DNA of 64,000 nucleotides from Eremophila alpestris peregrina (lineage: Eukaryota; Chordata; Aves; Passeriformes; Alaudidae). The notes beneath the pieces are model-generated. The model was not told the origin of the DNA and made no database searches. It worked only from the letters and a program-made list of their open reading frames with translations. The position numbers and the translations under genes are program-made. Location: NCBI GenBank assembly GCA_009792885.1, contig WMCF01000006.1, forward strand, positions 1,116,001 to 1,180,000, written 5' to 3'. Shown in pieces: positions 1 to 12,000 of this stretch. Position 1 is the stretch's first letter; each line of letters opens with the position of its first letter.

Positions 1-3000
1 AACATACAAAAAATTGAAATGTTCAGTATCTGTTAAAATGTGTGTGCCAGTCTAAAAGTCATAGCTGAGGAAAATTGAATCTTTATTGACTGGAAAGAAA
101 CATGAAGCTGATTTAGACAATAGTAAGTCTTTCACAGATCAGGAACTAGAAGGGATTAATTTATTAAGTACAATTATATATGGACTGAGGGAACACATTA
201 TTGTGTTTTACAAATATAGTTTGGAAACAAACAAAGCTAAATGGCAATACTTACACAAGAATGCATAGGTATGACTTCACAAAAAAAAGTTCAAATTAAA
301 AGAAGGTTTCTGATCCTAAGACCAGCGAAAATCTGGAATAACCTGCAGTTTGGAGTAGTGAAAACAAGAAAACATGCACATCTTATCATCTGAATGATAT
401 TTTAATAGACATTGTCTGCTATCACCTTCACTAAGTGAAAGTACCTTTTCATCTAGAGTGGCATACAGCTGCTTCTTCCCAGGACCACAGGTATATTAAT
501 TACTGAGCGTTTCCTCTTGGGTTTTGGCATTTTTCATTACTGCCTTTTTCTGGCAAACATTAGCTTTATCATTTCTCCTGTGCCTTACACATTTTAAAAA
601 TACTCTTAAGTTTTTCCCAGCCCTGTCAGCACATTTTTCTACCTGATGTCTTGGTCCCCTTCATAATTTCTAATTTAGAACAATAATGACATTTTTATTG
701 TGTCATTATGTTTTATGGACTGGGTTCTCCTTTTCCTTTGTGCTTGGCTGAAAGAAGGATCCCCAAACCTGTTTTGTGAATAAGTTTACTTCCTAAAAAA
801 AATAGACTAGCAAAACTGTAAAAGTGGGATCAGGAGGGAGGAACAAGTATCCACAGACTGGAGCTCCTGTTGCTAGCACCAGTTTGCATTTGGCATGTTG
901 TAAAACTATTTGTGGATATTGGTTGCTTTCATCATGATTTTTCTTTCCTTCTGTGCCATGTAGATGAATAAAGACAACAAATTATCTCCCCTTTGCCTGC
1001 CACTTCACAGCAACTCGTGATGCCTGCATGAGCACTCAGGAAATTGCCATAACTCACCTCAAGTCAGAATAACTTTTTCCAAACTATGCGGGTGTCAAAG
1101 TCACCCCTTCTGTTTCAGGCAGGATGGAGCCCTTGAGTGACTCCTTGTCTGTATTTACTGACTGTGATAATTGTTTAGTACAGGTATTACCTCTCTCTAC
1201 AAGCCTGGTCAGTCTTAAAACCGTCCATGGGAGCCTTAGGAATGAGAAGGTAGCTAAAAGGAGCAGAAATACACTTTTGTGTATACACTGTGCAATAAAA
1301 CCAGACAGAAATTTGTAATTAAATTATCACTGGCTAAAACAATTGTCCCACCTGCCCCCACCTCCCAAGGCTCTAATGGTATTTAGAAGGTCCCTGCTAT
1401 TATTCCTTGCCATTTAGAGCAATGAGTCCACCTTCCTCCCTTCAAATGAGGGCAACTCAAGATACAGAAACAGTTTTGGGCCCAAACCTGGTGCATAGGT
1501 GAGACCCACAACCTCACAATGAGTTCTGATAAATGTCTTTTTTGAAGAACCAGAAGATGAGTACCCTTCCCACACTTCTAATGCAAGATTTCACCAGTGC
1601 TGGATTCACTTGTGCCTTCTCACTCAACTGTGCTATGCTTCATGCCTGTAGGAGTCTTTGCAAAACAAGTTTGCTCAGCCTCACACATAAAATGCCAACT
1701 CCAACATCTCCTGGGGGCTACCACTTGAAAAAGACTCAAGTTGTTCAGCCTGATATCATTAGAGTTTAGTGTCAACTTGCAAAATTATTCTTCTAACTCA
1801 GGAAACTTGAAATGGTGAAAATGAAATAAAAAAGGCCTTAAGAATTCCTGTTCAAGGAATCAGGCAGAACAAGATGCTTGATCCCTTGAACAGGAATTAC
1901 ACAGGTGCTGTAAAATCACTTGCCCTCAGAAAAACAAATAATCCAGTGTTGCTTACTTGACTGATTTTCCAGCAAGACTTCATTATTGTCTCTGCCTAGT
2001 GAGGCATGTGACAGCAATATGGTGAGTCAAATGTGGGGGACCCTGCAAAAATGTAACCCCTTCAACTGAATAAGCAATGAAACTTGCCATTTGTTCATCT
2101 ATATTTTCTGGCACATGCTGTAGCTATACCTTAAAACCAATGATCTATTTGAAGTTTTAAATTGTACATCCAGGTAATTTGCTATAATCCCAACTGACTT
2201 AAGTGCAGTACATTTCACAAGGAAAATATGGAACACAGTGACCTGTGAAGCTTTGTGTTGGTAGCCAGTAGATCCACATGTCAAAACATTAGACAGAGTG
2301 GGTGTTGTTTTTTATCTCTGTATTGACAGTATTTTATTACCTCTTGCAGTTCCTTTCCCAAGAAATAACAGAGACAAAAATGACAAGCCTCAGCAATTTT
2401 GAAGCGGCACCCAATTGCTGTTTCTGTTACAACAGTTTTTATTAATCCTCTTTTTCTTCTTTTTCCTTGTTAAAAGTTGTGTACAAGTCACGTGCATGTG
2501 TTTGTTGTGGGATTGGGGCAAGCACTTGCCAACTGTGCTTAACTGCTCAATCCTTCAAGGGCACTGCCCTCCCTCCCTTGCCACCCCCTTCTCACCCCCA
2601 AGTGTGCCCTGGGGAGAAAAGCAGCAGTGTTGTTCACTGTATCCACTGGTTAAGCCACAATACCTCAGGGACACCCAATGGAAATCAGCTGCCACCCCCT
2701 TTCCATTACGATCAAGTCCAGCAGGAAGAATACAATCACTTATCTGGATCTAGTAGTTACTTTTTTGGTAGAGCATGAGGTGAGAGTTTTCTCATCCTCT
2801 TGGTCTCTGGTACAGCTGTGTTGTGTACATCATGCTTTAACCCTGAAAGATTAATCTCCTGCTTTGCAGAGGATGTTCAGGAAGTAAAGTTGGCAAAGAG
2901 CAAATGTCAAATGAACTTATCTTACCTACTTGCCAAAGCAAGGTCAGAGAAAGATGAGAAAGTGATTAATTTATATGGTCTCTGAAAACAGAGCTGCCAC

Positions 3001-4463
3001 TGTAATTTATTGATTTATTGTGTTATTTTTAATTATACAGCTATACCCACCTATACTAGGAAAGCAGAGGTGGTTGCAAATGCAAAGTCAGGGCACCCAA
3101 GGAGTCAAGTACCTTGATGCATTACAGAGTGCAATGCCTGCATTTTGACAGAAGTCTGTCAGTTTGCTCAGAGCTAAGACCCATTCCTGGTCTTCTTTTC
3201 CTAATGCCTTTCCAACCACACAATCTATGAAAAGCACATCATTTTGAAAACTATCTTTTCATCTGAGTGCTGACATACTTTAAATGGATATTACTTACAT
3301 ACTGCTATTACAGCTTTTTTTTCCCCAGTAAAACCTTAATGTCAGCCTTGACTCATCAGCTCCTGGCTACTGACATGTACTTGAGCCTTCACTACCTTTC
3401 ATGTAGCTATCAGATTTGCTAGGCTGATGACCTTTAGGGGATCTAAATCTAATTTCTAAATGACTGCTCATTAGATGCTACTGCACAGGTTGTTAACTGT
3501 ATCAGCAGCACAGGACTCATGGGTACTTCCTTTCTGGGAGAAATACCTAACCTCCAATTTTATATTAAGTTTTTAAAGCTTTTGAGCATTTTAAAACCTT
3601 GTAAAAATGTAAAAAAACAAATTTATAAAGATTTGGAAGGAGAACTTAGTTTTCTGATTATTTATAATTTTTTTCTATTTCTAGATTAGTTTCAGGATAG
3701 ATGAACAACATAATTTCATTTTTATTAACAATATAACAACCTCCAACAAAGGACAAAATATCCATTCATCATTTACCTTTTTAGTACTTTTCATTGTCTC
3801 TTGCAGATGCTTGAAAAATATTTGAGATCACCCAACACTGAGTATAAGCAGGAACAACCTGTTTGTGTTCACTATTCACAGTGAAAATCTCTGAAATCTC
3901 TTTGTCCTTAGTTGCTGCTTGTATTTATTTTGAAGTCTCAGCAACTGGAAAATCACTGAGCTGAGTCACTTCTCCACAAATAAAGCAACTTTGTATACAC
4001 CACCATAATCTGAGACAATACAGGTCTCTCATCTCTGACTGGGGAAATTGGGAAGTTAAGGAGGGATATTGCAGACACACTCAAGATGACAGTGCTTTAA
4101 TGTAATTTAGATTTGTAGAGTGTTGTACCTGAGAGGTGAATAAACTTTTTTTCTTGACTTCCACTGCTCTTAACATCCAGGTTTTTATATTTTATACAAA
4201 ATAATATTGGGCTATTCTCTTTCCCCATGGTCATCCCTCAGCACTTGATAGCTTCTGAACTCATCAGAACCCAGGACTTTGGGCACATCCCAAGAGAGAT
4301 TTAAAGATTCATGAAGGACTCCTTTATATGAAAATCTATACGATTTACCACCCCAAATAATTCATTGAACATTTGTACCATGGCATACACAACAACAGCA
4401 AAATACATTGATACATCCAAATGTTGAAAGGAGAAACTACACAGGAAATAGACAATCATACTA
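1..4463. other. Intergenic DNA, no gene seen
   Basis: AT-rich sequence with only short open frames that show no codon bias, domain or splice context. A somewhat GC-richer patch lies at about 2510-2780. It is open in two overlapping frames, which points to composition rather than coding. The only structured element I see is the inverted repeat at 1843-1898, listed separately. The stretch ends at the left edge of the endogenous retrovirus. Confidence 0.6.
1843..1898. repeat. Inverted repeat, 20-bp arms, 16-nt loop
   Basis: The left arm (1843-1862) and right arm (1879-1898) are reverse complements at 19 of 20 positions. The 16-base spacer contains no obvious motif. The arms begin and end with AATTCC/GGAATT. 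No terminal repeats or target duplication are evident around it, so it is described only as a hairpin-forming repeat. Confidence 0.8.
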
Positions 4464-5094
4464 TGTGGGAGACCAGAGTATTCCTCTGGATCTCCTGAAT
4501 GGGCAGCAGCCAAGACGTGGGGGATGGGGCCCCACGGCCTCCTTGAAGGACAGCATTGGCTTTGATCTGACTCCGTGGAGACGGCTTCCACCACTGTCTG
4601 AGGATATGGGAGACACGAGGGTTTAATTGGTGTGTTTTTTACTATATCACTGGGTGTGTAGATATTAGTTTTAAATCTTTTTATATACTTATAATGGGAA
4701 TTAAAATGGTAGGTGATAAGGTGATAAGGGCCACGTTTTCCTGTCATTTTCTTCCTTTTTCCTTTTGCAAAAGGCTGTGGGTTTTTAGGATTAGATAGAG
4801 GTGTGATTTCACTGTGTGACTTAGTTCTTAGTTATTAGGTTTTAGAAGAAAACAATGTAAACGTAAATTTAGGTATAAAACTGGTGGGATGTCTGTAGGC
4901 GGGGCAGAATCCATTTTTCTAGCTACTTGTGAACATCACGCTAGTCTGTTTAGACTTAGAGATAAGATTTCTAGAATAAACATCTTTAAACAGCAACCTG
5001 AAGAACTCTGACTCCTTCTTCCAAGCGGGGGCAGTGAGAAAAACAGCCGTTTTCAACACCTCAGTCCGGGGTCAGACCAACACAGACCCCGGCA
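4464..5094 (+). mobile_element. 5' LTR of a truncated endogenous retrovirus
   Basis: A probable 5' LTR of about 630 bp. It opens with TGT (4464) and ends in CA (5094), two bases before a TGG that could start a primer binding site. Inside it, in the expected order, are a TATA-like box (TATAAAA near 4876) and a polyadenylation signal (AATAAA near 4975), followed by a GC-rich U5-like end. The edges are chosen from the TG...CA rule and the adjacent leader, because no second LTR is present to align with. An alternative right end is the CA near 5057. Its orientation is the same as PGR, about 40 kb downstream. Confidence 0.6.
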
Positions 5095-5297
5095 GCTGGC
5101 GTCCCTGGGCGGGCAGGACAAAGCCCCAGAGGAAGAAAAAAAAATCCATCCAACAAGAGGACTGCACCAGATCTCCAAAGACGACCCAGAGGAGGAAGCC
5201 CGGGACCTCACCCTTGTAGCCGCTGGCCGGAGATAGGGGAACATCTGGATCGTGTCTGGAGAAGACAGCTTGGTAAGAAAGGTCAAAAATCAGAGAC
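5095..5297 (+). mobile_element. Retroviral leader with primer site and splice donor
   Basis: The spacer between LTR and gag is about 200 bp. The first TGG, at 5097-5099, starts an 18-base candidate primer binding site rich in C and G. I could not assign it to a tRNA; it is not the classic tryptophan site of avian leukosis viruses. A consensus splice donor (G|GTAAGA, GT at 5273) lies 25 bases before the gag start, where retroviruses commonly place the donor used for env mRNA. The stretch is purine-rich. Confidence 0.5.
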
Positions 5298-6068
5298 ATG
5301 GGCAATTTATCATCTAAGGAAAAGACACACATTCTAATCTCTCTACAGAGAGCGCTTGCAAATGCCTCACAAGATATCCCCGAGGCAGAGTTAAAGGAGC
5401 TTTTAGCTTGGATACAGTCAATTCATCCTAATTTGCAAGCAAATTTGCTATTTGATCTAACTTTTTGGGAAAATATAAACATAGAATTATATAGAAGTGC
5501 CACAAAGAGGGATAAGGTGGCTGCGGGGTTGCTTCCAGCAGGACGAATCATGATGGAGGCCATTTCGAAAAACACCGCGGAAAATATAGCTCCTATTTTG
5601 TCACAATCGGAACTTCCAGAGGCAGCAGGGGGCGGGCAGATAGTACCATGCCAGCCTCAAGCAACAGAAGAAGTTCCACAGGCCCCATCACCGCTTAACA
5701 CGAGTGTGGAGAAACCACAGCAATTAGTACTTTACCCACAAGCGTTCGAAAAATTCGATACACTGATTTATGAAGCACCAGAGCCTGCGAGAATGCAGGC
5801 GGGCTACTCAAATCCTGAAAAAGCAGAAAAAATTAAAATACAGAGATCTGGGAGCGGGAGGGACAAAAAAGCCAGTAACACAAAACCAGAAGTCCCTGTA
5901 TCGCGCAAGGTTGCGCGAGACCGAAACAAGCATTCCAAAGCCGCAGCGGGCAAGCGAAATGAACAGTCGCATCCCAGTTCCGCGAGAGAGAGAAGCGCTA
6001 TTGTAGATATCTGCTTAGCAATTGTCAGAATGATTGATAGCCTAGGGATAATTGGACAAGAGAGCTGA
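5298..6068 (+). CDS. Truncated retroviral Gag (matrix region) ORF
   Basis: An open frame of 256 codons begins with ATG at the right distance after an LTR and leader. The protein starts Met-Gly-Asn-Leu-Ser-Ser, which fits an N-myristoylation signal for membrane targeting of Gag. The first ~100 residues are helical in character with Leu/Trp pairs, as in betaretrovirus-like matrix domains. The rest (about residues 110-240) is rich in Pro, Gln, Lys and Ser and low in complexity. Capsid, the zinc-knuckle nucleocapsid, protease, pol, env and a 3' LTR are all missing downstream, so Gag is well short of its usual 500-700 residues. There is no stop or frameshift inside the frame. The family assignment (beta-like/ERVK of birds) is inference from the start and layout. 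It could be a recent deletion derivative or a retained Gag-derived gene. Sequence after 6068 looks like host DNA. Confidence 0.6.
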   Translation: MGNLSSKEKTHILISLQRALANASQDIPEAELKELLAWIQSIHPNLQANLLFDLTFWENINIELYRSATKRDKVAAGLLPAGRIMMEAISKNTAENIAPILSQSELPEAAGGGQIVPCQPQATEEVPQAPSPLNTSVEKPQQLVLYPQAFEKFDTLIYEAPEPARMQAGYSNPEKAEKIKIQRSGSGRDKKASNTKPEVPVSRKVARDRNKHSKAAAGKRNEQSHPSSARERSAIVDICLAIVRMIDSLGIIGQES

Positions 6069-9000
6069 TAACACTATTATACCACTGTCTAAACAATTAC
6101 AATGCAAAAAATTGCACTTCAGTGTGAGAGGTCAGATATAATGTCTGCAAAAAACCCACATGTATCTCCAAGCTTTAAAAGAATTGGTTCTGGAAGGCAG
6201 AAATTTTGGGGGAAAGCTGTATGTAGTGTTAGTGAAAGCATCACTATGATGCTGCAGTCAGAGTAGAAGGTCCCACGGCAGGGCTTCATGCTAAAGTCTG
6301 ACTCTTCTCAAAACACACAGCTGATAGCTGCCACACATCATGTAAGGTAATGTCTTGCTATAATTTTCTAATTTGGTCAGTAGTCTGCAAGAGAAGGAAG
6401 GTCTCTAAAGGAAACTTTTTATTTTTTAAACTTGATGAATTAGCAAGAGAAATAAGATAAACCACTTTGTTCTATCTCCCCAGTTAAAGCAATACACATT
6501 AGGAAACATTAGGAAAAAAACTATTTACAGCTAATTACTTAAGAAACTCAAAGGGCAAACCAAGTTTAAATTGTATTTTTACAGTATTGCTTTATTGTGA
6601 ATACAAGTAACAACACAAATTATAACAGGAGCATATTTGAAAATACCCTTTAAAGTATCAGACCAAAACTGAGGACATGTAGAAACTCCATTGTCGAGTT
6701 GTACTGATAAGGTGAATAGATTATCTGTAATACATGATTTTTTTTCACTAAATTACTTTTGAAAAAGAATTTTTTTTTTTACTTTCCAGTAGGTGCAGGA
6801 AAGCTTTTCAAACTGAGGAATATCATATAAACAATGGCCACATGCTTCAGAGACTTCAGAGGAAGGCCATAAAACCAGGGCAGGGATTGAAGAATGTATT
6901 TGTATGAAGAATGCAATATTATTTGACTTCTTGAAAAGAAGGTTGAGAAATAGTTTGGATCCTAGTCTATTAATATTTTCCCACAGATTGTGTAGGATTT
7001 TTCAAGATAATTAATAAAGCATAACGAAAAGCTGGGTTTAGATGTCAAAGATAGAAAATTCAGTCTAGAAATACAGAATAAGTCCAGGCTGATGAATTAA
7101 CCACCACTTAACCTTTAAAATAAGATTAGATTTTCCTAGAAGACTCTTCTGGAGGAAATTCTGTGCCTAATATGTATCCACACAAGTGTGTGCATGGGCT
7201 ACCTGAGGTATCATGTTGCCTATTAAACTCATTAAAAACATGTTTTTAAGCTTTGGTCAACAATATGACACTTAAATTAGTTCTTAGGTTTGCTGGTTGG
7301 GGAAATTCCTTCCCTAGACCTGAGATATTAAGGTACTTTAGTTTTCCTCTGCTCTTCATCTGTCATGAGGAAGGCAGAGTTTATCTGGTATCCCGAGACC
7401 ACCCTGTGCCAGTAGCACACAGTTCTTCATTCTAGTGACTGCAATTTTACCCTGTGGAAGCCTTTGCAAAAGAGTATTTGTACAAAACATAATGACTTAC
7501 AATGGTACAGGTCAGAGTAGAAGAAACAGTACTGCCTCATGGATGTAAACTGTGTGTAGTGAAATAACTCAGCACAGTGTGTAGTACTGAACAAGTAGAT
7601 TTGAGTAAAAAGGTTAAGAAATAGCATATGGCATATTTTTAAGGGACAGTATGACATCTGTAGTTAATGAAAGCCATAAAAATATTTTAAAATTTGGTGT
7701 ACATTAAGAGAAAATACAAAAATAGATGAGGATGTACTGACTCCACCACATGTTGCTATTTTCATTGAATGGGCTGCCTTGAAAAAGAACAGGAAGATTT
7801 ATGAAATGCAATACACATACATAAGATACATCTTAAAATAAGTAGGTATATATAATCAATCACCACTTCTTATCCTCAAAGTAAAGTATTTTTCATTGTG
7901 CCTTAGCACATTTAAGCATCATCTACTCAGAACACATTATTATTTCCCCAAACAGCTATGCTATCCTTTCTAATCAATAGTCAAGAGTCCTTGCTCTCAG
8001 TACAAAGAAATGAACTAGAAATAGTAGGGCAGATGAGAAAGTTTTTAAATCTTTTTTTATTCTAAAGGATGAGATTTGTTTAAAGCACTTACTTTTAAAA
8101 CAGGCAAAGCATTTGTGTACGGCTGAAAAAAGCATTCAAGCATTCCACTTGTAGAGTTTCATATTAACACAGGAAAAAAAAATCTTTGTCTAGAATCATC
8201 TAAGCATTGAATCTGCTGAGCATATTTGGCAGAAATGGCACGTTATGTAGCAAACACTGGAGAGGTGAGAAGCAATGTAACACCAACAGGAACTGGGGAT
8301 GGTGCTGAAATCACTGTCTGAAATGAGGCTGAAAAAACCCCCTCAGGGTGATTATGTGTTTGACATAACCCCTATTGAAAAAACAGACAGGAAAGTTTTA
8401 GACTCTGTCATGACCCTATTCAGACTCAGCAATATCTAGGGAAAATACCTAACTTATGGATTAACTTTCTGCTCATTTTTTCTGCTGAGAGAACAAGTTA
8501 TCTGCCCAGACATAATGTGTCTACTGTAGGAACACCCAATGGGCAAGTTCTTTTAGCAAACTGATTTTTGTCCATGTTACACTGACTGTTTGACTCTATC
8601 TCCACTTTTTGGGGGAGCTTAGCCACCTAATTCATCAGTAGCCACCTACCTGTATACACCCACACCATGGTATTTTGAGAGTAGAATGAACCCCAGAGAA
8701 GCAGTTCAGTTAAAGCAGAACCAGAGTCTTATAACATGAAAAGGCACCAAATAAATAGGATATTTATTGGATAAATAGACATTATAGAAGTTTTCTAAAG
8801 CCACTAGGTCTGTGAAGGGTAAAAGAAGATGCACAGGATGTGGATCAGGCAAGAACAGGGAAAAATTAATGAGCTGGTGAATATTAAACTGTCAGGCTCC
8901 AATAATTCAAAGGACAAATAAGCAGTTTCCACTATCCAGCAGCTGTTTGGAATTGATTGAACTGGGACTAGACTATTTGTCTGGAGGAAGAGAAACAAAA

Positions 9001-12000
9001 ATTTACCTTCAGCAGTACCAGCAGTCTGAGCTGGGCCCTGTGCAGAGCTGACAGTGTCAGGCTAGTTTGTGAACTGCTCAGCTCCTCTAATAACAAGTCT
9101 GACAAATAAACCTCCTACTGATTTTAATACCATAGTAATAATAATGTAGGGACATTTTAATTAAGAAACCACTTCACTTTCCATCATCTCAGACTTTCAC
9201 AACTCCATAATTTCTGTTTTCTTTCACCGCCTTGACACCAGGGTGAGGATTAAACCACCGTTTGGGTTATCCTCATCACAGTAATTTAGAAATCTCATTA
9301 GCACAGGGACAACAACTGTTCCCTTCAGTTTTTCTCCCTCTGCTGCCCTAGCCCAGATTATTCAGTACCGTGTCCAGTACAGCTTAGCTGGACAACACAG
9401 CTCTGTGTTCATAGGAATTTGTCTTTTGACCATTGGTTCCACCCCCTGTGTTTGACTCTTGATACAGCATGATAAATTACCAGCTTTGCTCACATTTTCA
9501 ATTGCTTGCCAATCTCCCCCTCTTCTGTTTAGCTCCCACACTGAGAAAAGCTGTTAGTGATAATTCACTATATGTTTTCCTGGTGATTGTTCAAAGCTAG
9601 CTACAAACACATGGCACTCTGCCCAGCATTTAAAATATTTTGCAGCTGAGCCACAGCCCACTAGGGATCTTTGCCCTACTCCTCAGACAAAGCTGCTAGC
9701 AGGACACAGAATTAAAGGCCTGAACATGGAATCAGCAGGACAACTTTGGCTTGTGAATTGCAAAAAGGATCTCCCCAGCTGATGTGGTGAACCCCACTGA
9801 GCAAAGGTTGCAGGCAATCCCAGCAGCTGCCTGGCTGCTTCTCCAGCAGCGCCCATGGGTGAGCTGAGCTGTCTACACCACTCCTGTCCATGCAGTAGCT
9901 CTCAGTTCCTGAAGGTGGGCTGCTGTCCTGGCTGTCCTGCATGAAAGGCATGGCTTCTGCAACCTGCTGAGCACCTGAGTGCTCCTCACCTGTCCCTTTC
10001 TCCAGCTGCTGTCTCCAAGTGTTCTCTCACTAGCACAAAACAACTTGGCTTTTGACAAGGTGGTTCATCCACTTTGAGCTGAAATATGACAAAAGATTTT
10101 TCTGGTTTTCTTCTTCACTTTAATGAAATATTTTTCAAGTTTTTGGAAGACTTCTGTTAAAACACAGGATGCTTTTGTGCTGAAAATCCAACAAATAATG
10201 ACTATATGTCAAGCTGAAACAATCAAATCTTCTGTTATGTATTGTTGGTTTCACACGGTTGCAATTAAACTGCAATCTTAGTTCACTTGTACTAATTTAA
10301 CATTGATCTCAATCTCCCTGCCTTATCATTTTTATAACTATTGATTTTAGAAAGAATTGGGGAGAATAGCTTGTCCAAGTGGTCTAATGAATTAATAATA
10401 CTAATAAGATTGAATATAAATGATGCAATCAAAATTTTTAATTTTATCAAGGCTGTAATCAATCAGCCTTACAAGCTTACATTTATCACAGTCAGAAGAA
10501 TGGAACTTTTTGCAGAGCTACAACAATGTGAGGGAACAGAGTGAGATTAATTTAATGTAGTTTTTATGAACTCTTATTTATAATCCACTCATTTATTTCC
10601 TCCTGTTTGGAAACTTAGATGCTGTGCAGATTTTCTTTGTGTCTAAAATAATGAGCAGATTTTGAAGCCATATACACATCTTACTGTGGGCATCTTTCAC
10701 TATTGCCTACACATTGTCCTTTTGGCAATGGGGCTGTGTCCAGCCATCAGCACCAGACTCAGGAGTCTCAGTTGCTTGAGTGCTAATGCTCTTCTGGTTA
10801 CAACTCAGCAAGGCTGCAAATAATTGTTATCTAAAGAAAAATCTTCTAACTAAATCAGGATAGTGTGACGCCAAGTATTTCTGTGATTTGAAAGACAGAA
10901 AAAAATCAGTAAAAGCTGCTGAAAATTTTCCAGTACTATGATTATGAAACAGGACCCTGTGGAGAGATACTGGGTATGGTGGAGATATACAAGTCACTTT
11001 GCAGAACAGTAGATTTTTCTACATGTTTTTTCAGAGTGGTGATCAAAAATATTCTGTGTAGGCTCAACTCATACTCTTGTTTCCATTCAGGTCAATGGAT
11101 GTCACCTCTGAAAATTCTGAAAGGGAAATATGACTTAATAATAACAAAATCTGTTGTTCAGCAGCACTCTTAAAGCCATACTCATTTCTCATTTAAGTCA
11201 ACATAACTTAAATGTTTAGCTTGATGGGAGCTTACACATCTTATTCTCCAATTCTCATTCTTGAGGAGTATTACTTATAGGGTCAGACCAACCAAAATTA
11301 TGTCAGCTCACCCTTGGCTGAGTACAATTCAGGAAAAGATGTATGGGCTTGGTAAGATCTGAACCCTTGCTTGTGAGCTTCTGATGTTCTGGGAAGCTGG
11401 CTGGGGTGATAGCTAAGATGGATAGAGTACTTGGCTTCTCAGAACACTTACAGGATTTCCTGACAATTAAAGGTTCACAGGTTTCCAGCAGGTGTACATT
11501 TGCACAGCCCAGGGGTCACAGGTGGATTTAGCACTGCTGTCTCCACTGCTGTAGAAGAACTGTTCGTGTACAGACCAGTTTTGCTTTCCAGTGAAGTGTT
11601 ATGTGCTTGTGCACACAAAACTGCTTTAAGGATTGGAGTAATGTAGATGGTAGAGTGAACTGACAACAAATATCTAAAGCAAATTTCTGTATCAGGCAGA
11701 GCAAATTGCAAGTTTATTGAGTAAAGATTTTTCCCCCTGAACTGCTTTTTCTTCCTTACTTCTGAGATAGCATAGACCATTGTCAGAGACAGGATACAGG
11801 GCTGGATGTATCTTTGTCCCAGTACAGTTGTTTTTGTGTCTTCATGACATTCTTTGACTACAGACAGAGCTGAGCAGGTACACAGCAACATTCTAAAATA
11901 AATGAAGGCCCCCAACCATCTGTTGCTGGAACAGTTTCTGCTGTTTCTACAGGACTGAAGCCAAAATTTGCAGCTGCTTTATAATTTTCAGTAAACTTGC

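Noticed and set aside
4301..4747. 148-codon minus frame over the LTR start
   Set aside because: It crosses the host/LTR junction and lies antisense to the LTR, with no recognisable domain.
5770..6006. 78-codon frame overlapping the gag-like ORF
   Set aside because: A shadow in another frame of the purine-rich gag region, with no start context.
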